Shown piece by piece: positions 55,862 through 64,000 of a stretch of 64,000 nucleotides of DNA (positions are counted from its first letter, which is position 1; every line of letters begins with the position of its first letter). Origin of the DNA: Ruminococcus sp. AF46-10NS (GTDB taxonomy: Bacteria > Bacillota > Clostridia > Lachnospirales > Lachnospiraceae); assembly GCF_003474435.1 (NCBI RefSeq), contig NZ_QRNF01000018.1, positions 5,415-69,414 on the forward strand. Reading direction: 5' to 3'. The position numbers and the translations under genes were made by a program. The notes below the pieces were generated by a model, which worked only from the letters and a program-made list of their open reading frames with translations, made no database searches and was not told where the DNA came from.

Positions 55862-56896
55862 ATGACAATTATCGTTACCGGCGGTGCCGGATTTATCGGA
55901 AGCAACTTTATTTTTCATATGATGGAGGCTCATCCGGACTATCGCATCGTATGCCTGGACTGCCTGACTTATGCAGGAAATCTTTCCACTCTTGCACCAG
56001 TCATGGACAAACCGAACTTCCGTTTCGTAAAAGAAAGCATTACAGACCGTGAGGCAGTTTACAAACTCTTCGAGGAAGAACATCCTGACATTGTTGTAAA
56101 CTTCGCAGCTGAGAGCCACGTAGACCGTTCCATCGAGAACCCGGAAGTATTCCTTGATACAAATATCAAAGGTACTGCTGTTCTTATGGATGCCTGCCGT
56201 AAATACGGCATCCAGCGTTATCATCAGGTTTCCACTGATGAGGTTTACGGAGATCTTCCCCTTGACAGACCGGATCTCTTCTTTACAGAGGAAACTCCGA
56301 TCCACACAAGCAGCCCATACAGCTCTTCCAAAGCCGGTGCTGACCTTCTTGTTCTTGCTTATCACAGAACATACGGCCTGCCTGTAACCATCAGCCGCTG
56401 CTCCAACAACTACGGCCCGTACCACTTCCCTGAAAAACTGATCCCACTTATGATCGCCAATGCGCTGAATGACAAACCTCTTCCTGTTTACGGAAAAGGT
56501 GAGAATGTTCGTGACTGGCTCTATGTTGAAGACCACTGCCGTGCTATCGACCTGATCATCCACAAAGGACGCGTAGGTGAGGTTTACAACGTAGGCGGAC
56601 ACAATGAGATGAAAAATATCGACATCGTTAAACTGATCTGCAAAGAACTCGGCAAACCTGAGAGCCTGATCACACATGTCGCTGACCGTAAAGGCCATGA
56701 CATGCGTTACGCCATCGACCCGACCAAAATCCATAATGAACTTGGATGGCTTCCTGAGACAAAATTCGCAGACGGTATCAAAAAGACGATCAAATGGTAC
56801 CTTGACAACAAAGAGTGGTGGGAAACTATCATCTCCGGCGAGTATCAGAATTATTATGAAGAAATGTATGGAAACCGCGAGGAGGTTAAAGCATGA
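55862..56896 (+). CDS. rfbB: dTDP-glucose 4,6-dehydratase
   Basis: 344 residues, extended SDR: ITVTGGAGFIGSNF-type start (IVTGGAGFIGSNFIFHMM), FAAESHVDRSIENP, catalytic YSSSKAGADLLV with Tyr and Lys, and RCSNNYGPYHFPEKLIPLM. It forms the 4-keto-6-deoxy sugar for rhamnose. About 97 nt after rfbA; its end overlaps rfbD by 4 nt. Confidence 0.96.
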   Translation: MTIIVTGGAGFIGSNFIFHMMEAHPDYRIVCLDCLTYAGNLSTLAPVMDKPNFRFVKESITDREAVYKLFEEEHPDIVVNFAAESHVDRSIENPEVFLDTNIKGTAVLMDACRKYGIQRYHQVSTDEVYGDLPLDRPDLFFTEETPIHTSSPYSSSKAGADLLVLAYHRTYGLPVTISRCSNNYGPYHFPEKLIPLMIANALNDKPLPVYGKGENVRDWLYVEDHCRAIDLIIHKGRVGEVYNVGGHNEMKNIDIVKLICKELGKPESLITHVADRKGHDMRYAIDPTKIHNELGWLPETKFADGIKKTIKWYLDNKEWWETIISGEYQNYYEEMYGNREEVKA

Positions 56897-57825
56897 AATT
56901 TTTCGTAACAGGCGTTGGTGGCCAGCTTGGCCATGACGTAATGAATGAACTCTCTCTCCGCGGCCATGAAGGAACAGGAAGCGACATCGCACCTTCCTAC
57001 AGCGGAATTGCTGACGGTACACCAGTTACTACCATGCCATATGTACAGCTTGATATCACTGATAAAGAAGCTGTTGCAAAAGTGATCCGTGAGGCAAATC
57101 CGGATGCTGTGGTTCACTGTGCTGCATGGACAGCTGTAGATGCGGCCGAAGATGATGAGAACCGCGAGAAAGTACGTCTTGTCAATGTTGTAGGAACCCA
57201 GAACATCGCAGACATTTGCAAAGAACTTGGCATCAAGATGATGTACATCTCCACTGACTATGTTTTCGACGGCCAGGGAACTGCTCCATGGGATCCCGAC
57301 TGCAAGGATTACGCCCCGCAGAACGTATATGGCCAGACAAAACTTGACGGAGAGCTAGCTGTATCCGGCACTGTAGATAAGTTCTTTATCGTGCGTATTG
57401 CCTGGGTATTCGGCAAAAACGGCAAGAACTTCATCCGTACTATGATAAACCTTGGAAAAACTCATGATAAGCTTACTGTTGTCAGCGACCAGATCGGCAC
57501 ACCGACCTACACCTTCGATCTTGCCCGTCTTCTGGTAGACATGCTGGAGACAGAGAAATACGGATACTATCACGCAACCAACGAGGGTGGATATATCAGC
57601 TGGTATGATTTCACAAAAGAAATCTTCCGCCAGGCTGCTGCCCTCGGCCATAAAGAATATGAGAAAGTAGAAGTTTCCCCTGTTACAACAGCTGAATACG
57701 GTGTATCCAAAGCTGTCAGACCATTCAACAGCCGCCTGGATAAGTCCAAACTTGTGAAAAACGGATTCCAGCCACTCCCAACATGGCAGGATGCACTGGA
57801 GCGATATCTGAAAGAGATTCTGTAA
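56893..57825 (+). CDS. rfbD: dTDP-4-dehydrorhamnose reductase
   Basis: 310 residues, SDR: FFVTGVGGQLGHDVMNEL, AWTAVDAAEDD, STDYVFDGQGTAPW, and YGQTKLDGELAV with catalytic Tyr and Lys. Last step to dTDP-rhamnose. The epimerase gene rfbC, normally between, is not in this cluster. Confidence 0.95.
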   Translation: MKFFVTGVGGQLGHDVMNELSLRGHEGTGSDIAPSYSGIADGTPVTTMPYVQLDITDKEAVAKVIREANPDAVVHCAAWTAVDAAEDDENREKVRLVNVVGTQNIADICKELGIKMMYISTDYVFDGQGTAPWDPDCKDYAPQNVYGQTKLDGELAVSGTVDKFFIVRIAWVFGKNGKNFIRTMINLGKTHDKLTVVSDQIGTPTYTFDLARLLVDMLETEKYGYYHATNEGGYISWYDFTKEIFRQAAALGHKEYEKVEVSPVTTAEYGVSKAVRPFNSRLDKSKLVKNGFQPLPTWQDALERYLKEIL

Positions 57826-57846
57826 AAAATATTATAATTTATAAAA

Positions 57847-57890
57847 TCAGCCTGGGAAGTTCATCATGTCCTTCCCGGGCTGTTCTGTTA
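57847..57890 (+). terminator. Terminator of rfbA-rfbB-rfbD
   Basis: CAGCC-GGGAAG pairs with CTTCCC-GGCTG, then TTCTGTT. Confidence 0.8.
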
Positions 57891-57921
57891 CTTCTATTTT
57901 CAGTTTTAATCTGTTTATTTA

Positions 57922-59484
57922 TTACTGCTGTACAGCTCCGTCTGTTGTCTGTGTATCTGTTACTGCACTGCTATCGCTATCCTGTGCAGCTGCTGTAGAT
58001 GTTCCTGCATCTGCCTCTTCCTGAGATACCGGCTCACCATCACGAATTCTCTTCATCATCTGCTGTGCCTTCTGAACAGTAGACTCATCTGGGATCATAA
58101 CATAAGCATTTTGACTCATAGAATATGGCTTCTGTGTATCACCTGTACCATCTACACTGTAGCTTACAATATTCCAAGAACCACCATTGTTCAGCTGCTG
58201 CTGAAGCAATCTTGCGATCTCCTCATAAGAGATATTAGTCTCAAAACATCCCTGAATACTGGAAAGAACAGAAGAATAATTCTTCAGAAGCTCCGGTGAA
58301 AGAGCTTTATTAATAACGCCCTTAATAACAGCCATCTGGTTCTTTCCTCGCTGACGATCACCTGATGCAAATGCATAGCGCTCACGACTAAATACCAACG
58401 CCTGCTCGCCATTTAAGAAATTCTCTCCTTGGTTAAAATGATATCCCAGTTGATTCTTTGCATCAAAATCATAATCTGAATAAACAGTAATACCACCAAG
58501 CGCATCAATCAACTGTTCGAAACCAGCAAAATTAATTCTAAAATAGTAATTAATATCCTCATTGTAAAGCATACCAAGAGTATCCATACACACATTAATA
58601 CCATAGATACCTGCATGCGTTAGTTTATCTTTCTGTCCATTTGATATAGAAAGTGGAACAAAATAATCACGTGGTGTAGAAACCAGTAATACCTGTCTTG
58701 TATTCGTATTCACAGTTGCAATGATATTAGAATCACTTCTACTCTTTGATACAAGACCACTGCGGCTGTCAATACCACTAACAAAAATAGTATATACAGA
58801 ACCATTATTTGTACTCTCTGCATCTGCGTTCTCTGTCTCCTGTGGTTCAATTGTTGTTTCTACCTGTTTTACAGTGAGTTCCTTAATTTTAGAAGAAACA
58901 TCAGAATATCCATCCATTTCTTCAATAACACTCAAATATGCACTATTCAGTACGATTGCTCCTGTCTGTCCATTTAGAAGACCATCAACAAGCTCTGTAA
59001 GTCCTGCATATTCTTGAACCTGAACACTTTTGCCAACTTCAGCATCCACTTCCTGGATTGCTTTATCAGAGTTCTCTCTGTCAAGATCCGTCAACACACC
59101 ATACACATAATCTGCTGTTGCGGAAACAGAATCAGCAGCATCATCTGCGCGAACATAAATACCTACTTCTGTAATTTCCGTGTTCACTCCTGAAATGCCA
59201 GCAAGCGCAGAATGTGTTTTATAAACATAAATACTTCCAGTAATAAACACAGCTGCAAATACGGCTGCCAGAATCACACCCACAATAAAACGAATCCTGC
59301 AATCTGTACTCCATACAAGCAGACCAACGATTACAATCAGAATCAGCATAATTATACCAATTCCTGCAAGAAACTTCGTTGGAACAACATTCATATTCAG
59401 AAGCATTACTACAAATACTATTGCTGTAATCAGAACCAATAGTGTTACAATCAGCCCTGGGATATGTTTTCCCATTTTTCTCAT
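57922..59484 (-). CDS. LytR-CpsA-Psr (LCP) family ligase
   Basis: Attaches wall teichoic acid or capsule-type polymers to peptidoglycan. 520 residues: several N-terminal membrane segments (HIPGLIVTLLVLITAIVFVV and two more to about 105), an accessory domain, then the LCP core with IFVSGIDSRSGL, VSTPRDYFVPL, KLTHAGIYG and SRERYAFASGDRQRGKNQ (conserved arginines). The tail is Ser/Thr/Ala/Asp-rich. ATG 59484 follows GGAGG; an upstream ATG overlaps that site. Confidence 0.9.
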   Translation of the reverse strand: MRKMGKHIPGLIVTLLVLITAIVFVVMLLNMNVVPTKFLAGIGIIMLILIVIVGLLVWSTDCRIRFIVGVILAAVFAAVFITGSIYVYKTHSALAGISGVNTEITEVGIYVRADDAADSVSATADYVYGVLTDLDRENSDKAIQEVDAEVGKSVQVQEYAGLTELVDGLLNGQTGAIVLNSAYLSVIEEMDGYSDVSSKIKELTVKQVETTIEPQETENADAESTNNGSVYTIFVSGIDSRSGLVSKSRSDSNIIATVNTNTRQVLLVSTPRDYFVPLSISNGQKDKLTHAGIYGINVCMDTLGMLYNEDINYYFRINFAGFEQLIDALGGITVYSDYDFDAKNQLGYHFNQGENFLNGEQALVFSRERYAFASGDRQRGKNQMAVIKGVINKALSPELLKNYSSVLSSIQGCFETNISYEEIARLLQQQLNNGGSWNIVSYSVDGTGDTQKPYSMSQNAYVMIPDESTVQKAQQMMKRIRDGEPVSQEEADAGTSTAAAQDSDSSAVTDTQTTDGAVQQ

Positions 59485-59641
59485 ATGCAAATCCTCCATT
59501 TTTTATCTCAAACATCTTAATCATTTTACGCTTTTTTGCCTATAAAAGCAAGAAAATCTGTAATTCCAGAAAAAACAGTTTCATGGTACCACTGCCATAC
59601 TCCCACATGATACCATGAAACTGTCATTAACAAAATCCAGC

Positions 59642-61478
59642 TTATTCTACTGTAACACTCTTTGCAAGATTTCTCGGTTTATCGACATCCAGTCCCTTAT
59701 TCACACTTACATAATATCCCAGCAGCTGCAGCGGAATTACTGCCAGAGATGTTGCAAAATGCGGATCTGTCTTTGGAATATATACAGTAAAATCTGCAGT
59801 ATCTTCAATGTTATAATTTCCAAAAGTAGTCAGTCCCATAAGATAAGCTCCACGGCTCTTACACTCCACCATATTGCTTACTGTTTTCTCATAAAGCTGC
59901 GGCTGTGTAAGAACACCAATTACAAGAGTTCCATCTTCGATCAGGGAAATCGTTCCATGTTTCAGTTCGCCAGCTGCATAAGCCTCTGAATGGATGTAGC
60001 TGATCTCCTTCATCTTCAGACTTCCCTCAAGGCTGATCGCATAATCAATTCCTCTTCCAATAAAGAAAATATCCTTAGCATTGGCCTGTTTGGAAGCAAA
60101 CCACTGCAGTCTCTCTTTATCTTCAATGATCTTTTCAATCTTTTCCGGAATCGTCTGCAGCTCTTTTACATAAGCATCACACTGTTCCTCTGTTATCTCG
60201 CCTCTGACCTTTGCAAACTGAAGTGCCAGTACATAAGAAGCGATCAGCTGAGTACTGTAAGCCTTTGTAGTTGCAACAGAAATCTCCGGACCAGCAAGAG
60301 TATAGAATACATTATCTGCCTCTCTCGCAATAGAAGAACCGATCACATTTACAATAGCAAGCGTGCGGATTCCTTTTGCCTTGCATTCACGAAGTGCTGC
60401 CAGACTATCTGCCGTTTCACCGGACTGACTGACGATCACTGCAAGTCCGTTTGGATCAAGAATCGGATTTCTGTAGCGGAATTCAGAAGCCAATTCCACA
60501 CGAACCGGGATTCTCGCCAGATCTTCCAGTACATACTGTGCTGCCATACCTACATGATATGCAGATCCGCAGGCAACAATATAAATCTGGCTGATGTTCT
60601 TAATCATCTCATCATCCATTCCCAGTTCTGAAAGATCGATTTTTCCATCTTTAACAACAGAATTCAGTGTATCGGAAACAGCCTCGGCTGCTCATGGATC
60701 TCTTTCATCATGAAATGCTCAAAACCGGCCTTCTCAGCAGCCTCAGCATCCCATTCAACAGTTTTAAGTTCTTTCTCGATCTCTTCTCCATCCAGATTAT
60801 AAAAAGTGATCTCTCCCATTTTTACACGAGCCATCTCCAAATTTCCAATATAATAAACATTTCTCGTGTATTTCAGGATTGCAGGAACATCAGAAGCAAT
60901 ATAGGATTCTCCATCCTGCACACCAAGGATCATCGGGCTGTCTTTTCTTGCAACATAAATTTCACCCGGATGATCACGGAACATCATGCCAGTGCATAAG
61001 ATCCTCTGATACGTACCATTGCATGATTAACAGCCTCAATTGGTGATTCTCCATATTTTTTATAATAATAATCAACCAGCTTTACGGCAACTTCTGTGTC
61101 AGTAGCAGAATAAAAAGAATATCCTTTGCGCAAAAGCTTCTCTTTCAGTTCCTGATAATTTTCAATAATACCATTATGAACAGCAACTACATTTCCATCA
61201 TCACTGGCATGCGGATGTGCATTCGTCTCAGATGGCTCTCCATGAGTTGCCCATCTTGTATGTCCGATGCCACAAGTACCCGGAACAGATTCTCCTCCAT
61301 TGGTCTTCTCTGCCAGGACTTTCAGACGTCCCTTCGCTTTAATGATCTCTGTTTCTTTCTCTCCGTCACGAACTGCAATACCGGCAGAATCATATCCACG
61401 ATATTCCAGTTTGGAAAGTCCATCCAGTAAAATCGGTGCAGCCTGATGTCTGCCTGTAAAACCTACAATTCCACACAT
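59642..61478 (-). CDS. glmS: Glutamine-fructose-6-phosphate aminotransferase, frameshifted twice
   Basis: Makes glucosamine-6-phosphate for wall and capsule. Three frames join into 612 residues: N-terminal glutaminase MCGIVGFTGRHQAAPILL (Cys2), CGIGHTRWATHGEPS, then two SIS domains (VACGSAYHVGMAAQYVLEDL, IVSQSGETADSLAALREC) and the C-terminal KPRNLAKSVTVE. Repairs are one C near 60988 (CTGGCATG to CTGGCCATG, inferred) and one A near 60685 (CCGAGGCTG to CCGAAGGCTG). No glmS ribozyme is seen upstream. Confidence 0.94.
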
Positions 61479-61555
61479 AATATTTCATCTCCTCTGTCCA
61501 GTCTCTCGTATAAAAAGTAATCTGTGATTTCTATTATATAATATGTCTGATTTCT

Positions 61556-61663
61556 TCACTGTGAAAGTATAGCACAAATTTGTGATTTTGGCGATAACGG
61601 ATTTAAACCAAGGTGCAACGATGTCATACTCACATGCCCCAAGCTGCGTTTTCGCAAGTACAT
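61556..61663 (-). CDS. Possible 35-residue peptide upstream of glmS
   Basis: A short open frame (MYLRKRSLGHVSMTSLHLG, ending SPKSQICAILSQ) preceded by AGGAGG 8 nt before its ATG, the best ribosome site possible. It ends 77 nt before glmS. It could be a leader peptide, a small protein, or part of a dispersed repeat. No family recognised. Confidence 0.4.
   Translation of the reverse strand: MYLRKRSLGHVSMTSLHLGLNPLSPKSQICAILSQ
61573..61584. promoter_or_regulatory. 12-bp palindrome upstream of glmS
   Basis: CACAAATTTGTG, a perfect palindrome, lies just before TATACT on the minus strand, where a regulator of glmS could bind. It falls inside the short 35-codon frame. No clean -35 is seen for either nearby -10-like box. 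Confidence 0.4.
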
Positions 61664-61775
61664 ATAGAATACCTCCTGAACTTTAAGGAGAGTGTAGCAG
61701 AATAAGTATCTGTTGTTTCCCCTTGACTGGCTGATCCGGTTATTTGGCGATAAATACAATTACTAATTTGTCTTA

Positions 61776-63014
61776 TCAATCTCTTTTAAAAATATCTCTT
61801 GTATACACTTTTTCTTTCATATCATCAAGACAGCTATCATATCTATTAGCAATAATTGCCTGGCTCTGCTCCTTGAATTTTGCAAGATCATTCACTACCT
61901 TACTTCCGAAAAATGTGCTGCCATCTTCCAAAGTCGGTTCATAAATAATCACTGTAGCTCCCTTTGCCTTGATGCGCTTCATAACACCTTGGATTGAAGA
62001 TTGTCGGAAATTGTCAGAATTAGATTTCATAGTAAGACGATATACCCCAATTACAACCTCTTTTTCCATAGAAGCATCATAAGTATTCTCATCTCCATAC
62101 GCATAATATCCCGCTTTCTGCAAAACCCTATCTGCTATAAAATCTTTTCTTGTTTTATTGGATTCAACTATTGCAGACATCATATTCTGCGGAACATCTT
62201 CATAATTAGCCAAAAGCTGCTTTGTATCTTTTGGCAGGCAGTATCCACCATATCCAAATGACGGATTATTATAATGGGAACCAATTCTAGGATCAAGACA
62301 CACACCATCTATAATCTGCTGTGTATTTAATCCTTTCATCTCAGCATAAGTATCTAATTCATTGAAATATGAAACTCTAAGTGCCAGATATGTATTAGCA
62401 AACAATTTCACTGCCTCTGCTTCTGTAAATCCCATAATCAATGTATCAATATTTTCTTTAATAGCACCTTCCTGCAGTAATCCTGCGAATGTATTCGCAG
62501 CCTTTACAAGTCTCGCATTTTCAATATCTGTTCCCACAATAATTCTGGATGGATAGAGATTATCATATAATGCCTTAGATTCACGCAGAAATTCCGGACT
62601 AAAAATAATATTATCACAATGAAATTTTTCTCTGACATTCGCTGTATATCCTACCGGAATTGTTGATTTTATAACCATAATTGCATCCGGATTGTACTTA
62701 ATTACCAGCTCAATTACTGCTTCTACTGCGGATGTATCAAAAAAGTTCTTCTTGCTGTCATAATTTGTCGGTGCCGCAATAACTACAAAATCTGCATCTT
62801 TATATGCAGCTTCTGCATCTAATGTAGCTGTTAGATTTAACTCTTTCTCACTTAAGTACTTTTCAATGTACTCATCCTGAATCGGACTAACTCTATTATT
62901 AATCTTCTCAACCTTTTCTGGAATAATATCTACTGCCATTACCTCATGGTTTTGAGATAACAATGTGGCAATAGAAAGTCCCACATATCCCGTTCCTGCT
63001 ACTGCAATCTTCAT
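61776..63014 (-). CDS. ugd: UDP-glucose 6-dehydrogenase
   Basis: Oxidises UDP-glucose to UDP-glucuronate for capsule sugars. 412 residues: [49 protein letters not shown], and catalytic Cys in [19 protein letters not shown] 63014 has GGAG 8 nt upstream; an in-frame GTG 9 nt earlier overlaps that site. Markedly AT-richer than genes to the left. Confidence 0.94.
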   Translation of the reverse strand: MKIAVAGTGYVGLSIATLLSQNHEVMAVDIIPEKVEKINNRVSPIQDEYIEKYLSEKELNLTATLDAEAAYKDADFVVIAAPTNYDSKKNFFDTSAVEAVIELVIKYNPDAIMVIKSTIPVGYTANVREKFHCDNIIFSPEFLRESKALYDNLYPSRIIVGTDIENARLVKAANTFAGLLQEGAIKENIDTLIMGFTEAEAVKLFANTYLALRVSYFNELDTYAEMKGLNTQQIIDGVCLDPRIGSHYNNPSFGYGGYCLPKDTKQLLANYEDVPQNMMSAIVESNKTRKDFIADRVLQKAGYYAYGDENTYDASMEKEVVIGVYRLTMKSNSDNFRQSSIQGVMKRIKAKGATVIIYEPTLEDGSTFFGSKVVNDLAKFKEQSQAIIANRYDSCLDDMKEKVYTRDIFKRD

Positions 63015-63073
63015 TTTATTCACTCCTTCAAATAAATTGAATCCTAACTATTTCATTCTGAAAATTAAGCATT

Positions 63074-64000
63074 TTATGCTTTTTTTCTGATTTCCCTTTT
63101 CCAAATATCATATAACTCATGCTTAGTTACAATTACATAACCCAAACTCAATACCACATATACTATCGCACCAATAACTATTTGAACCATCAAAGTAGCT
63201 ATCGACGTGTGCATAAATACTTCAATGCCTCTTATCACACCAAACATAATAGCACCTATACATATAAAAGGAATACTCTGCATAATATATGTTTTGATAG
63301 GAAGACATTTAGACACAAATAACGCTTGAGCAACACAAACACTTGTTTCAGCTGCAATCGTTCCAATAACAGCTCCAACTGCATGGAATTGAGGAATCAG
63401 TAAATAGTTAATAACAACATTCACAATTGCACCTATGCATAATGATATTGTATATTGTTTATCCCACCTATTAGGAATAAGATATTGTGTTCTTAATACA
63501 CTTGCAAATCCCTGGACTGGTAAATAAATTGCTAATAATGCTAAAAGAATTCCACATTCTGAAAAACCTTTTCCCCAGAAAATTGGCGCAAAATCATGAG
63601 AGATTCCAGAAATTCCAAAAGCCATTGCACATGCCATAACCATAACACACTCCATTGAAATGCGTATATATTTTTTACTTGCTTCTGTATCTCCTTTTGC
63701 TACCATATTCGACATACGCGGTAACATAACTGTTCCAACCGATCCTATCACAGACGAACAAACCGTTGTTATTTTAAATGAATTTTCATAAAATCCAAGC
63801 TCTGTTGTTCCTGCTAATGCTCCCAGCATAATCTTATCCATATAATTATAAAAACTTACTGCAATCGTAGGAATAAAAAGAATTGACATTTGCGGAAGAT
63901 GCTTAAATATTTCTTTTCTCTCCACCTTAACTATTTTTACAAGTTTTTTTATTTTAAACCATAAATATATTTGACTTGCAAAATTGGAAAATGCCAAAAT
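63074..64000 (-). CDS. Polysaccharide flippase (Wzx/MATE-like), N-terminus beyond window
   Basis: About 309 residues of a MOP-superfamily flippase; the first part lies past position 64000. Eight or so membrane segments are visible (MSILFIPTIAVSFYNYMDKI, GSVGTVMLPRMSNMVAKGD, YTISLCIGAIVNVVINYLLI), with the LG-type motif KIMLGALAGTTELGFYE. It would move lipid-linked oligosaccharide units across the membrane. Very AT-rich, 59 nt upstream of ugd on the same strand. Confidence 0.85.
   Translation of the reverse strand: MLAFSNFASQIYLWFKIKKLVKIVKVERKEIFKHLPQMSILFIPTIAVSFYNYMDKIMLGALAGTTELGFYENSFKITTVCSSVIGSVGTVMLPRMSNMVAKGDTEASKKYIRISMECVMVMACAMAFGISGISHDFAPIFWGKGFSECGILLALLAIYLPVQGFASVLRTQYLIPNRWDKQYTISLCIGAIVNVVINYLLIPQFHAVGAVIGTIAAETSVCVAQALFVSKCLPIKTYIMQSIPFICIGAIMFGVIRGIEVFMHTSIATLMVQIVIGAIVYVVLSLGYVIVTKHELYDIWKREIRKKA

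Noticed and set aside
3092..61478. Programmed ribosomal frameshifting in the nine broken genes
   Set aside because: No slippery heptamer with downstream structure lies at the breaks, the sites are in unrelated genes, and all are fixed by adding one base to a homopolymer. Sequence error is simpler.
61479..61775. glmS ribozyme upstream of glmS
   Set aside because: The 5' region does not show the conserved ribozyme core or cleavage site and is too short after the likely -10 boxes.
1..64000. tRNA, rRNA or CRISPR array
   Set aside because: Intergenic stretches were read through; none shows a cloverleaf, rRNA segment or regularly spaced direct repeats, other than the 15-bp repeat at 53431.

Overview
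The window is about 64 kb of a gut-type Lachnospiraceae chromosome (Clostridia), most like the Blautia/Ruminococcus group. The case rests on DapL-type lysine synthesis, type III glutamine synthetase next to type I, an archaeal-type AspRS with GatCAB, the GGGtGRT protein with its NifU-like partner, the GlgC/GlgD pair, and consensus sigma-A promoters with strong GGAGG ribosome sites. The genus is an inference. No rRNA, tRNA, CRISPR or insertion sequence was seen.

Layout. 0-6 kb (minus): partial cupin gene, then aspS-gatC-gatA-gatB-dapL read leftward. 6-23 kb: a glutamine/nitrogen block of ANTAR regulator, glnA, gltD, gltB, pyrG, a HPr-like gene, purF, then on plus glnN and an Amt-PII fusion. 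23-28 kb: TRIC-type membrane protein, NiaR repressor and nadA-nadB-nadC. 28-33 kb: an inositol-like catabolic operon of an IolG-like dehydrogenase, two TIM-barrel isomerases and a GPH transporter fused to a cytidylate-kinase-like domain. 33-36 kb: metY and an isolated holin/endolysin pair. 36-39 kb: GGGtGRT/scaffold pair and TraX. 39-43 kb: beta-helix transferase, topB, FNT channel and DUF3343. 43-49 kb: asd, argH, queH, an ABC importer pair and DUF3786. 49-54 kb: glgC-glgD, a membrane protein, an acyltransferase and a MerR-methyltransferase. 54-64 kb: surface polysaccharide genes rfbA-rfbB-rfbD, an LCP ligase, glmS, ugd and a flippase cut by the window edge.

How the genes work together. The 4.5-23 kb block is nearly all glutamine chemistry: ammonium uptake (Amt-PII), two glutamine synthetases, GOGAT, and four users of the glutamine amide (GatCAB, GltB, PyrG, PurF). 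Four of its transcripts (pyrG, glnA, glnN, amt) open with a terminator-like hairpin soon after the -10 box, and the glnA transcript also encodes an ANTAR-type RNA-binding regulator. This suggests common control by antitermination and is the most interesting regulatory signal here.

Caution. Nine genes carry 13 apparent frameshifts: gatA, glnA (2), gltB, pyrG (2), amt, topB (2), the ABC permease, the acyltransferase and glmS (2). Every one is repaired by adding one base to a short homopolymer, and two sequence contexts recur. Systematic sequencing or assembly under-calling explains this far better than gene decay. I annotate these as intact genes across the frameshifts.
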